Below are positions 24,241 through 32,828 of a stretch of DNA of 32,890 bases, one piece after another. The translations under genes and the position numbers were made by a program. Positions within the stretch are counted from its first letter, which is position 1. The number at the start of each line of letters is the position of its first letter. The notes beneath the pieces are model-generated. The model worked only from the letters and a program-made list of their open reading frames with translations. It was not told where the DNA came from and did no database searches. The DNA is from Chromatiaceae bacterium (GTDB taxonomy: Bacteria > Pseudomonadota > Gammaproteobacteria > SZUA-140): NCBI GenBank assembly GCA_003232725.1, contig QIJH01000168.1:1-32890 (forward strand), in the 5' to 3' direction.

Positions 24241-24915
24241 ATGGATGAACAGATAAAAAACTGTTGGTCAACCATTGGTGTTTGGGGTGCTGAGGATGAG
24301 AAATGCCCGCGTTTAGATGATGTATTACATTGCCGAAACTGTGATGTTTATTCAAATGCCGGGCGTAGCCTATTAACCCGCGCGATACCTGAAGACTATC
24401 AGGATTACTGGACCTCTTTGCTGGCAAAAGAGCAAACCAGGAAAAGCCATGATTCGCTATCAATCGTGGTGTTTAGATTGGGTGATGAATGGCTGGGTCT
24501 GCCGACAATCACGATCAAAGAGATCTCTGAGATTCGTCCGGTACATGGTATTCCAAACTCCCAAAGCTCTGTCGTAAAGGGGTTGGTTAATGTACGCGGT
24601 GAACTAAAGCTTTGGGTGTCGATGGGGAGATTGTTATCTGTCGATAAGGGTGGTGACTCAGATACTACTGTATTACGTAAAAATTTCCTTGAACGATTGG
24701 TGATTTTTGTAAAAGACGGAGAGCAATTTGTTTTTCCTGTGAGTGAAATTATTGGCACGCATCGTATCTGGAAGGAAAATATTCGTGAAGTACCGGCAAC
24801 TGCTGCAAATTCAATATATTCTCATCTTGCAGGTCTGTTTGAGCTAGAGGGCCGGCATGTGGGACTGTTAGACCAGGAACTGCTGTTTAATTCATTGCAG
24901 AGGAATCTCGTGTGA
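24241..24915 (+). CDS. wspD: CheW-like coupling protein WspD with N-terminal cysteine motif
   Basis: 224 residues. The CheW domain occupies about 75-220 (VVFRLGDEWLGLPTITIKEISEIRPVHGIPN; GLVNVRGELKLWVSMGRLL). The first 60 residues form the WspD-type extension with four spaced cysteines: NCWSTIGVWG, KCPRLDDVLHCRNCDVYS. As I recall, Pseudomonas WspD keeps the same CW..IGV and HCRNCPVYS signature, so this is a family trait rather than an oddity; a metal or Fe-S site is possible but unproven. The start codon lies 24 bases after wspC; the stop overlaps the wspE GTG (GTGTGA). Confidence 0.93.
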   Translation: MDEQIKNCWSTIGVWGAEDEKCPRLDDVLHCRNCDVYSNAGRSLLTRAIPEDYQDYWTSLLAKEQTRKSHDSLSIVVFRLGDEWLGLPTITIKEISEIRPVHGIPNSQSSVVKGLVNVRGELKLWVSMGRLLSVDKGGDSDTTVLRKNFLERLVIFVKDGEQFVFPVSEIIGTHRIWKENIREVPATAANSIYSHLAGLFELEGRHVGLLDQELLFNSLQRNLV

Positions 24916-27227
24916 GTGATGACCTTAGTGGTTTCTCAATGCTTGATCTCTTTAAAACGGAGGCAGAAGGACAGCTATTATTATTGACTGATGGTCTGCT
25001 TGTATTAGAGCAAGACCCTTCAGCAACCGATAACCTTGAGTCGATGATGCGTGCATCGCACTCTATCAAAGGTGCTGCGCGGATGGTTGATATTGATCCC
25101 GTTGTTCGTATCGCTCACGTGATGGAAGATTGTTTTGTAGCTGCACAGAAGAGTGAACTGACATTGATGAGTACTGATATCGATGTGCTTTTAAGTGGCG
25201 TTGATGTGATGGGGCAAGTTTCAAAACTGGCTGAGTCTGACTTGCTATCGTGGCGTGATCAAAATGATACGGTGCTAGATGCACTTGTTTTAGCGCTTCA
25301 AGGAATATTGAGTGGAGAGCGGCCTCAGCGTTCGGCTACGCTGATTGAAACTGTCCCTGTTGTAGTTGATGTGGGAGAGCAAGTAGCAGCTGTTGAACCA
25401 CCTTCTGAAGATGGTGTTGTTGATATTGAAAAGAGCAAAGCGGCAGCTGCTCCACCTGATAAGGCTGTGTCACTGGCTGAAGTAAAAGAGCGTGTGTTGC
25501 GTGTGAGTACCGAACGTATGGATCGTCTGCTGGGACTCGCAGGTGAGGCGATGGTTGAGGCGCGCTGGTTGCACCCACATATTGAAGCGATGCAGCGCTT
25601 TAAGCGCTTTCAGTTTGACCTGGTAAGTGAGCTTGATGGTTTGCGTGAGAAATTCAATGAAGTCGATGTTAATCCATCGGTAGAGATGGCATTGATAGAG
25701 TTGCAGCGAAAAGCAGTCAAGCAACGCGAGGCGCTATCTGATCGATTGGTTGATCTGGAACACTTTGATTATCGCACTGCAAATCTTGCGGGACGATTGC
25801 ATCGAGAAGTATTGGCGAGCCGTATGAGACCCTTCTCTGATGGCGTTGATGGCTTTCAACGAATGGTACGAGATGTTGCACGTTCACTTGGAAAAGATGC
25901 GCGCCTTGAAATTACCGGTGTTACGACGCAGGTTGATCGTGATGTGTTAGAGATGGTAAAAGCGCCGCTTAATCACTTGTTGAGGAATGCTGTGGATCAT
26001 GGTGTTGAAATGCCAGAGGAACGTGTTGAAAGTGGCAAGTCTTCTCAGGCAATTGTGAAGCTTGATGCGCGCCATCGTTCTGGCATGTTACTGGTGACCG
26101 TTGAAGAGGATGGTCGCGGTGTCGATCTTGAGTCGTTGAAGCAGAAAATTCTAGAGCGCGGTTTGAGTAGTGAGGAGATGTTGGCTCAAATGAGCGATGC
26201 CGAACTACTGGAATTTCTCTTTTTGCCCAGTTTTAGTACAAAAAGTGAAGTGACCGAAATATCAGGAAGAGGAGTGGGGCTGGATGTTGTACATGATTCA
26301 GTTAAAGAGATGCGTGGTGTCGTTACTGTTTCATCGAAGCGAGGGAAGGGGACGCGTTTCCAGATGCAGCTGCCACTGACCCTGTCGGTTATTAGAACAT
26401 TGTTGGTTGATATTGGTGGTGAAAGCTACGCTTTTCCACTGGCGCGAATTGATCATCTGCTGAAGATCTCTGCTGATGAGATTGAACTGGTTGAGGATCA
26501 TCAATATGTGACATGGAACGATAGTCATATAGGCCTTGTTTCTGCCTCTCAGATATTTGGTTTGGCGCCAGTTGCGAGGAAAGATCGGCAATTATATGTG
26601 GTGATTTTGAGTGACAGGCATGGCCAATATGGGGTGATTGTTGATGCGTTCATGGGTGAACGTGAGTTGGCCGTTCAGGTGATAGACCCACGCCTAGGTA
26701 AAATTAAGGATATGAGTGCTGCTGCCTTACTGGATGATGGTTCGCCTACATTGATTATTGATGTTGATGATATGGCGCGCTCGATTGTGAAACTGATATC
26801 AAAAGGGCGGGTAGATAAGGTGAGCGGTAAAAGTCTTCCGGCTAATGAAGATCGTCGGCGAGTGCTGGTGGTTGATGATTCGATCACTGTGCGAGAAGTA
26901 GAACGTAAAATGTTAGAAGCGTATGGCTATGAAGTTGACGTTGCCGTTGATGGTATGGATGGCTGGAATGCGGTGCGCAGCGGAGATTATCGTTTAGTGA
27001 TTACAGATATCGATATGCCGAGAATGGATGGTATTGAGCTGGTGAAATTGATTAAACAAGATGAGCTACTACAGCGTATTCCGGTGATGGTTGTCTCGTA
27101 CAAAGATCGAGAAGAGGATCGCTTGCTGGGGCTTGAAGCGGGTGCTGACTATTATTTAACAAAAGGTGGCTTTCATGATGAGTCATTGCGCGAAGCGGTA
27201 GTTGACTTGATTGGAGAGGCGAGATGA
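24912..27227 (+). CDS. wspE: Hybrid CheA-type kinase WspE
   Basis: 771 residues. Hpt domain 1-110 with phospho-acceptor His50 in ASHSIKGAARM; acidic/proline linker (about 140-185); dimerisation segment about 195-305; HATPase domain with N box LNHLLRNAVDHG (353-364), G1 EEDGRGVD and G2 SGRGVGLDVVHDSV; CheW-like domain about 490-630; C-terminal receiver about 648-770 with Asp699 (VITDIDMPRMDG). This is the WspE layout, which phosphorylates WspR (activation) and WspF (adaptation). The start is a GTG overlapping the wspD stop, and the wspF ATG overlaps its stop (ATGA). All catalytic motifs are intact. Confidence 0.96.
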   Translation: MSDDLSGFSMLDLFKTEAEGQLLLLTDGLLVLEQDPSATDNLESMMRASHSIKGAARMVDIDPVVRIAHVMEDCFVAAQKSELTLMSTDIDVLLSGVDVMGQVSKLAESDLLSWRDQNDTVLDALVLALQGILSGERPQRSATLIETVPVVVDVGEQVAAVEPPSEDGVVDIEKSKAAAAPPDKAVSLAEVKERVLRVSTERMDRLLGLAGEAMVEARWLHPHIEAMQRFKRFQFDLVSELDGLREKFNEVDVNPSVEMALIELQRKAVKQREALSDRLVDLEHFDYRTANLAGRLHREVLASRMRPFSDGVDGFQRMVRDVARSLGKDARLEITGVTTQVDRDVLEMVKAPLNHLLRNAVDHGVEMPEERVESGKSSQAIVKLDARHRSGMLLVTVEEDGRGVDLESLKQKILERGLSSEEMLAQMSDAELLEFLFLPSFSTKSEVTEISGRGVGLDVVHDSVKEMRGVVTVSSKRGKGTRFQMQLPLTLSVIRTLLVDIGGESYAFPLARIDHLLKISADEIELVEDHQYVTWNDSHIGLVSASQIFGLAPVARKDRQLYVVILSDRHGQYGVIVDAFMGERELAVQVIDPRLGKIKDMSAAALLDDGSPTLIIDVDDMARSIVKLISKGRVDKVSGKSLPANEDRRRVLVVDDSITVREVERKMLEAYGYEVDVAVDGMDGWNAVRSGDYRLVITDIDMPRMDGIELVKLIKQDELLQRIPVMVVSYKDREEDRLLGLEAGADYYLTKGGFHDESLREAVVDLIGEAR

Positions 27228-28255
27228 GGGTGGCGATAGTAAACGACATGATGATGGCGGTTGAAGGTCTGAAGCGTATTTTATCGACAGCGACAGACCA
27301 TCAATTGGCATGGATTGCTATCAACGGTGAGGAAGCGGTAAATAAATGTGCTAATGATCTGCCTGATCTAATTTTAATGGATTTGATTATGCCTGTGATG
27401 AATGGCGTTGACGCCAGCCGAAAAATAATGGTTGAGACACCCTGTCCAATTTTGATAGTGACGGGTTCAGTTGAAGGCAATAGCGCGATGATCTTTGAGG
27501 CGATGGGGGCCGGTGCGCTGGATGTTGTTAAAACGCCGGTGTTGAATGCTGCCGGTGATATTCAGGGTGAGGTTACGATTCTTGATAAAATCAAAACGAT
27601 CGAAAAGTTAACGCGGCCAACAGTCCCGCATGGTTCTGTTAATGTGGTGCAACGCTGTGCAAGCTCGCTCGCACAACGCAGTCAATCACTCGTTATTCTT
27701 GGCTCCTCAACAGGGGGGCCGCCTGCTTTGGCAAAAGTGCTTGCTGATTTCCCAGCTGGTTTTTCTGGTAGTGTCATTATCATTCAGCATATTGATGCGC
27801 ATTTCGCATGTGAGTTGGTCGAGTGGCTAGATACTCAATGTGAAATGAAGGTAAAGATAGCGGAAGAGGGAGAGAAAATTTCTTCTGGGATCATCTATCT
27901 TGCGGCAACGAATGATCACCTGTTCATGTCTTCCGCTGGGCGTTTGAGATATACTGAAGAGCCCAAAGGGATGGTCTATCGTCCTTCAGTCGACGTCTTT
28001 TTTGAAAGTGTTGCACAGCACTGGGGTGGGAGGTTAGTGGCTGTGTTGTTAACGGGTATGGGGCGTGATGGCGCGGCTGGACTGCTAGCGTTGCGTCAAA
28101 AAGGCGTCTATACCATTGCGCAGGATGAGGCTTCGTGTGCAGTTTACGGCATGCCTAAAGCGGCGGTGGCACTGAATGCCGCAGTGGAAGTTCTTCCGTT
28201 GGATGAAATTTCAGCAGTATTGCTTAAGCGTTATGACAGCGTAATTAGAAACTAA
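27224..28255 (+). CDS. wspF: CheB-type methylesterase WspF
   Basis: 343 residues. Receiver domain 1-120 with phospho-acceptor Asp53 (LILMDLIMPVMNG), then the CheB esterase domain: Ser162 in GSSTGGPPAL, His189 in IIQHIDAHF and Asp282 in LTGMGRDGAAG, the complete catalytic triad. It removes methyl groups from WspA and, when phosphorylated by WspE, turns signalling down; in Pseudomonas, loss of wspF leaves WspR permanently active. The start overlaps the wspE stop. Nothing suggests inactivation, so the adaptation loop should work here. Confidence 0.96.
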   Translation: MRVAIVNDMMMAVEGLKRILSTATDHQLAWIAINGEEAVNKCANDLPDLILMDLIMPVMNGVDASRKIMVETPCPILIVTGSVEGNSAMIFEAMGAGALDVVKTPVLNAAGDIQGEVTILDKIKTIEKLTRPTVPHGSVNVVQRCASSLAQRSQSLVILGSSTGGPPALAKVLADFPAGFSGSVIIIQHIDAHFACELVEWLDTQCEMKVKIAEEGEKISSGIIYLAATNDHLFMSSAGRLRYTEEPKGMVYRPSVDVFFESVAQHWGGRLVAVLLTGMGRDGAAGLLALRQKGVYTIAQDEASCAVYGMPKAAVALNAAVEVLPLDEISAVLLKRYDSVIRN

Positions 28256-28271
28256 GCATGGGGCAGTCGAT

Positions 28272-29297
28272 ATGAGTAACGTGAATAAACCATTATCAGA
28301 TGAAGGCAAAGCTGCAGATGAAATTGTGGTGTTGCTAGTCGACGATCAGCAGATGGTGGCAGAAGCGATTCGCCGTATGTTAGCCAGTGAGTCGAACATT
28401 ACTTTTCATTATTGTAGTGATCCTAAAATGGCTGTTGAAATGGCTGCTGAAATTGTACCGACTACTATTTTGCAGGATCTTGTGATGCCTGATATTGATG
28501 GCATGACATTGGTGCGTTTTTATCGCAATCATCCCATGTTGAGCAATACACCCGTCATTGTATTATCGAGTAAGGAGGATCCAAAAGATAAAAGTGAGGC
28601 TTTTAGCTGTGGCGCCAGTGATTACCTTGTTAAGCTACCGGATAAAATTGAGTTGATTGCACGTATCCAGGCACATTCCCGTAGTTATGTTGCGCAGCAA
28701 CAGCGTGATGCCGCTTTCCGTGAATTACATGAATTACAAAAAGAACTGAAAGCCAAGAATGTTGAGCTACAACGTCTTTCTGCGATTGATGGCTTGAGTG
28801 GTATTCCCAATCGACGATCCTTTGATGAGTACATCTCGAAGGAGTGGCAGCGAGCGGTGCGTGAAAAGACCAATCTGGCATTGCTGTTGATCGACATCGA
28901 TTTCTTCAAAAAATATAATGATGGCTATGGGCACCAGGGTGGGGATGATTGTCTGCAAAAGGTTGCCAAGGCTTTAGCAGATACGATGCGTCGTTCATCT
29001 GATATGGTAGCGCGTTATGGTGGTGAAGAGTTTACGGTTGTATTGCCGAATACCGACCTTGATGGTGCGATGGTGATTGCGGAAGAGTTACGTCTTGCGG
29101 TGGAGAAGCTAGCGCTTAAGCATGCGTTTTCAGATGTGGCTGACATTGTTTCGATCTCATTGGGCGCAGCTGGTATTCCACCGCAGTGTGGGACGGACTG
29201 CGCAAGCTTGATTGCATTGGCTGATGCGGCGCTCTATAAGGCGAAAGAAGAGGGGCGTAATCGTTGTTGTCGTGCGAAGCGGGATAGTGTTGATTAG
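28272..29297 (+). CDS. wspR: Response-regulator diguanylate cyclase WspR
   Basis: Output enzyme: makes c-di-GMP from two GTP after phosphorylation by WspE. 341 residues: receiver with Asp69 in ILQDLVMPDIDGMTL, a coiled-coil stalk about 140-172 (AAFRELHELQKELKAKNVELQRLS), and a GGDEF domain with active site GGEEF (250-254) and product-inhibition I-site RSSD (241-244) at the standard five-residue spacing. The receiver segment (KEDPKDKSEAF, then SDYLVKLPDKIELIARI) and IDGLSGIPNRRSFDEY match Pseudomonas WspR closely. It is separated from wspF by 16 bases and ends the operon. Active-site and inhibition sites are both intact, so it should be an active, feedback-controlled cyclase. Confidence 0.97.
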   Translation: MSNVNKPLSDEGKAADEIVVLLVDDQQMVAEAIRRMLASESNITFHYCSDPKMAVEMAAEIVPTTILQDLVMPDIDGMTLVRFYRNHPMLSNTPVIVLSSKEDPKDKSEAFSCGASDYLVKLPDKIELIARIQAHSRSYVAQQQRDAAFRELHELQKELKAKNVELQRLSAIDGLSGIPNRRSFDEYISKEWQRAVREKTNLALLLIDIDFFKKYNDGYGHQGGDDCLQKVAKALADTMRRSSDMVARYGGEEFTVVLPNTDLDGAMVIAEELRLAVEKLALKHAFSDVADIVSISLGAAGIPPQCGTDCASLIALADAALYKAKEEGRNRCCRAKRDSVD

Positions 29298-29326
29298 TCT
29301 GATCGAACCTGCTGTTATTGACAGTG

Positions 29327-30613
29327 TTAGTCAGCTGCTTCCTCTCTCTTTTCCACCCTTAGTTCAGGATAGATTCGTGCTGTTTTGACCGTATTATCTG
29401 AAGTTTGTACTATCTCTATTGGGTAGCCTGCGATGCGTAAACTGGTGCCGGGAACTGGAATCGATTCCAGGTAGTCGGTGATTAAGCCGTTTAATGTTTT
29501 GGGGCCATCTATCGGAAATGACCACTGCATGGTGCGATTGATTTCGCGCAGGTTGGAGCTGCCATCGACAAGAAAGCTACCATCTTCCTGTGGGTGAATA
29601 TCCTTAATAGTGGTGGCAACATCAGTGGTGAATTCACCGACGATCTCTTCCAAAATATCTTCTAATGTGACCAGCCCTTCGATATCACCATATTCATCGA
29701 CCACGAGGCCAATACGTCGTTTTTGGCGTTGGAAATTCAATAGCTGGGTGTTAAGTGGTGTGCCTTCCGGCATAAAGTAAGGCTCTCTTGCAATGCCGAG
29801 AAGGGTTTCTTTGTTGAAGTCTTCTTTATGGATAAAAGGCAGTACATTGCGCACGTGCATAATGCCGAGCACATTGTTGATGTTTTCACGAAAGACGGGG
29901 AGCCGGGTATGTTGGCTGTTGGTGAGTAATTTGACGATCTCCTGGAGGCTGTCATCGAGGTCAATACCGATAATCTCATTACGTGGCACCATGATGTCTT
30001 CGATGGTGACTTTTTCAAGATCAAGGATGTTAAGCAGCATCTTTTGATGACGTTGTGGAATCATAGCACCTGCCTCGTTCACCACGGTACGCAGTTCCTC
30101 CTGGGTTAGTTGTTGTAGTGCGCCACTGTTGGGCGCAACACCGAGTAGTTTGAGTAGGTTGTTGGCGATAATGTTAATCATCCAGACCATCGGATAACAG
30201 ATAATCAGTAGTGGTTTGAGAATGATGGTTGCTGGAAAGGCGATGTGCTCTGGGTTCAGTGCCGCTTTTGTTTTGGGGGTGACTTCTGCAAAAATCAGAA
30301 TCACCAGGGTTAGTACACCTGCCGCCGCTGCGATCCAGGCCTCGCCCAGGTATTTGAGTGCGATGATAGTGGTGATTGAAGAGGCAAGGATGTTAACGAA
30401 GTTATTGCCGAGCAGGATCAGTCCAATTAAGCGGTCTGGGCGTTCGAGCAGTTTCTGTGCGCGCTTTGCGCCTGCGTGCCCTGTTTGCGCAAGGTGGCGC
30501 AGGCGATAGCGGTTGAGGCTCATCATGGCTGTCTCGGAGGCCGAGAAAAATGCCGAAATCAGCAGTAGCACAAAGAGAACCACGAGCAGTGTGGTGAGTG
30601 AAATCTCATTCAC
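29327..30613 (-). CDS. corB: CNNM/CorB-type membrane protein (HlyC/CorC family)
   Basis: 428 residues. N-terminal DUF21 membrane domain with several helices (LTTLLVVLFVLLLISAFFSASETAMMSLNRYRL; LGNNFVNILASSITTI; VTPKTKAALNPEHIAF), then a CBS pair (about 205-330; IMVPRNEIIGID, TRLPVFRENINNVLGIMHV) and a C-terminal CorC_HlyC domain (ETLAGLITDY-like stretch KTLNGLITDYLESIPVPG). It corresponds to E. coli YfjD (CorB), implicated in magnesium/cobalt efflux and resistance. The start is GTG (GTGAATGAG) after AGGA. It follows ypjD on the same strand, as in E. coli. Confidence 0.93.
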   Translation of the reverse strand: MNEISLTTLLVVLFVLLLISAFFSASETAMMSLNRYRLRHLAQTGHAGAKRAQKLLERPDRLIGLILLGNNFVNILASSITTIIALKYLGEAWIAAAAGVLTLVILIFAEVTPKTKAALNPEHIAFPATIILKPLLIICYPMVWMINIIANNLLKLLGVAPNSGALQQLTQEELRTVVNEAGAMIPQRHQKMLLNILDLEKVTIEDIMVPRNEIIGIDLDDSLQEIVKLLTNSQHTRLPVFRENINNVLGIMHVRNVLPFIHKEDFNKETLLGIAREPYFMPEGTPLNTQLLNFQRQKRRIGLVVDEYGDIEGLVTLEDILEEIVGEFTTDVATTIKDIHPQEDGSFLVDGSSNLREINRTMQWSFPIDGPKTLNGLITDYLESIPVPGTSLRIAGYPIEIVQTSDNTVKTARIYPELRVEKREEAAD

Positions 30614-30672
30614 GAAGTGTCATCCTGTTTACAGCGCGGCTGATTGGGGTGATAACGCGAGGCGTCATTGGC

Positions 30673-31473
30673 TTATTTGAGTACCACTTCAAGTACGAGT
30701 TTGCTTCCAAGATAGGCTAACAGTACCGCACTAAAGCCTGCCAACGTCCAGCGAATCGCTTTTTTTCCGCGCCAGCCATATTGCCAGCGACCCCACAGTA
30801 AGATCGCAAACACCGTCCATGCAGTGATCGAAAAGACAGTTTTGTGGGCCAGGTGTTGTGCGAACATATCCTCAATAAACAGTGCGCCGCTGACAAGTGA
30901 CAGACTATAGAGAATAAATCCAAGTCCGATCATCTGAAACAGCAGGGCCTCCATTGTCTGCAGTGGTGGCAGGGTGCGAATAAAGCCGCCGGGATGTTTG
31001 TTGTGTAGGTGGCGATCCTGTATCGCTAACAGGATTGCTTGCACTGCTGCAATACTCAGGAGACTGTAGGCGACAATCGAAATCAGAATGTGTGCGCCGA
31101 TCTGTGTTGTGCCGACTTCACTGATGTAATACTCCGATGGAAATACCAGACTGAGCGAGATTGCTAACGCAGCCAGTGGCAGCAATACAATGCCAAGATT
31201 TTCAACAGGCTTGGTGAGCGCTGCGGTTAACAATATAAGTGCGATGAGCCAGGAAAGAAGTGATGCTGCGTGAAAAAAACCGAAGTTGATCCCTTGCGGG
31301 GTAAACATATTGAAGGCTAATACGGTGGCGTGCAGAACCACTGCAACCAGACCAAGCAGGATTAGCTTGGTTTTATTGTCCATCTCTATTTTTTTTGTTA
31401 GGCGCATGGCCAGCAGGGTCGCAGTAGCGAGATAGCAGGCGATGGCAGCGAAGCTGATTATTGTATTGCTCAT
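30673..31473 (-). CDS. ypjD: Inner-membrane protein YpjD (CcsA-related, CorE)
   Basis: 266 residues with about eight hydrophobic segments and no signal peptide. The core (GAHILISIVAYSLLSIAAVQAILLA; PPLQTMEALLFQMIGLGFILYSLSLVSGALF; HKTVFSITAWTVFAILLWGRWQYGWRGKKAIRWTL) is the cytochrome c assembly-like fold shared by CcsA and YpjD. The partner corB gene directly downstream identifies it as YpjD rather than a cytochrome c synthase. The E. coli neighbour ffh is not present upstream; a miniature element and a phosphodiesterase-like gene are there instead. Precise function is unproven. Confidence 0.9.
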   Translation of the reverse strand: MSNTIISFAAIACYLATATLLAMRLTKKIEMDNKTKLILLGLVAVVLHATVLAFNMFTPQGINFGFFHAASLLSWLIALILLTAALTKPVENLGIVLLPLAALAISLSLVFPSEYYISEVGTTQIGAHILISIVAYSLLSIAAVQAILLAIQDRHLHNKHPGGFIRTLPPLQTMEALLFQMIGLGFILYSLSLVSGALFIEDMFAQHLAHKTVFSITAWTVFAILLWGRWQYGWRGKKAIRWTLAGFSAVLLAYLGSKLVLEVVLK

Positions 31474-31546
31474 ATTTTAGTTAGGATTTTCCAATAGGAT
31501 GGAATGATGACACAAGCAGTGAAGTCATTGAAGAGCTGTTTTTGTT

Positions 31547-31698
31547 GTAACTATTCCGCTTGCTCCTGAAATCTGCCATTTCTGCATTGAAAAATGATCA
31601 TTTACACCTGTAAACTCATATTTTTCTCCTTAAACTGACAGATTTCAGGAGCAAGCGGAATAGTTACATACTCATCTTCCACTATGTTGAATAGTTAC
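31547..31698. mobile_element. Miniature inverted-repeat element, family C, diverged copy
   Basis: The ends are GTAACTATTC and GAATAGTTAC, flanked by a perfect 8-bp direct repeat TTTTTGTT (31539-31546 and 31699-31706). Length is 152 bp. Inside, GTAACTATTCCGCTTGCTCCTGAAATCTG pairs almost perfectly with a second arm ending at 31667, giving a strong long hairpin. The AAATGATCATTT core is shared with the other two copies. It lies in the gap upstream of ypjD. Confidence 0.9.
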
Positions 31699-31980
31699 TT
31701 TTTGTTAAGTATTTAACTGGATGGACAAAATTAACTTAAAAGATAAAAGAAAATGTCGATAGATATGATAGTGTTACGATTCTACAGTACATGGTTACCT
31801 GTCATGTTAACACCATATTTGTGGCGAGAGGTGGGTGTTAAAGGGTTTTGAAGTAGATTTAAGGTGAAATAGTAGGGTGATTTCAAAAATGTATTTCAAT
31901 TTGAGCCGCGAAATATTGTCTACTGCTAGTGGGCTTGTCTTAATTGAGCGTGCTGACAGTGTCTATTCAGGAAGCATCGA
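31699..31980 (+). other. Gene-free stretch between element C and the phosphodiesterase-like gene
   Basis: Largely AT-rich with no recognised family. A 31-codon ORF (ATG 31889, stop 31982-31984) overlaps the start of the downstream gene as ATGA, with AGGG about 11 bases before it; it could be a leader peptide or a coding remnant. No convincing promoter is visible. Confidence 0.35.
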
Positions 31981-32745
31981 ATGAAATTGCGAGTGCTGGG
32001 CTGCAGCGGTGGGATCGGAAATGGATTACGAACGACCTCGTTGCTAATTGATGACGATATCTTAATTGATGCTGGCACGGGCATCGGCGAGCTGACGCTT
32101 GTAGAGATGGCGAAGATCCGCCATGTCTTCGTTACCCATTCTCATCTGGATCACATTGCCTGTCTGCCGTTGATGGTGGATAGTATTTTTGACCAGCTGA
32201 AACAGCCGATCATTATTCATGCGCAAGCGCCAACGATTGATGTACTGAAAAAACATATTTTTAATTGGGCGGTCTGGCCTGATTTTGCCAAATTGCCAAC
32301 ACCTGAAATTCCTGTGATGGTCTATGATGTGCTTTCACCGGGGGAAATCTGTGAGCTGGAGGGACGCTCGTTAGAGATGATCCCTGTTAATCATATTGTT
32401 CCCGCGGTCGGTTATCGGGTCGCTTGTGATAGCGGCGTATTCGCTTTTTCCGGTGATACGGTGACCAATGACACCTTTTGGGCAGCATTAAATGCGCATG
32501 AAAGGCTTGATCTGCTGCTGGTTGAGGCTGCATTCAGTAATAAGGATCGAGAATTGAGCCTTAAGGCACGTCACTATTGCCCTTCACTGCTGGCGGAAGA
32601 TCTAAAAAAACTGAATCACACGCCAGAGATTTTTATCACTCACAATAAACCGGGTGAGGAGCAACGTATTTTTGATGAGTGTCAGCAGTTGATGCCGGAG
32701 CGCAATCTGAAGCGCCTGCTTGGCCATCAGGTGTTTGAACTGTAA
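31981..32745 (+). CDS. Metallo-beta-lactamase-fold hydrolase, cyclic-nucleotide phosphodiesterase-like
   Basis: 254 residues. The metal motif is HSHLDH (THSHLDHIACLPLMVDSIF), with a downstream metal histidine in VNHIVPAVGY, the aspartate in AFSGDT and a further histidine in ITHNKPGEE. The opening MKLRVLGCSGG, the LLIDDDILIDAGTGIG strand and 'THSHLDH..CLP' resemble class II cyclic-nucleotide phosphodiesterases (PdeII/CpdP type), which hydrolyse cAMP or cGMP. That is my best call; a general MBL hydrolase or an RNase Z relative is the alternative. No signal peptide, so cytoplasmic. ATG start with AGGA about nine bases upstream. Confidence 0.8.
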   Translation: MKLRVLGCSGGIGNGLRTTSLLIDDDILIDAGTGIGELTLVEMAKIRHVFVTHSHLDHIACLPLMVDSIFDQLKQPIIIHAQAPTIDVLKKHIFNWAVWPDFAKLPTPEIPVMVYDVLSPGEICELEGRSLEMIPVNHIVPAVGYRVACDSGVFAFSGDTVTNDTFWAALNAHERLDLLLVEAAFSNKDRELSLKARHYCPSLLAEDLKKLNHTPEIFITHNKPGEEQRIFDECQQLMPERNLKRLLGHQVFEL

Positions 32746-32828
32746 TTTTTCCCTTTGAGGCTGCCTGTTCTGGCATAAGCCTGTTTATCTCTGGTCGGTG
32801 AAACGTGTATCATTGGCCATCTTATAGT

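Noticed and set aside
30673-31473. Cytochrome c synthase CcsA supplying haem attachment for WspA
   Set aside because: The fold is CcsA-related, but pairing with corB identifies it as YpjD; there is no evidence that it attaches haem.
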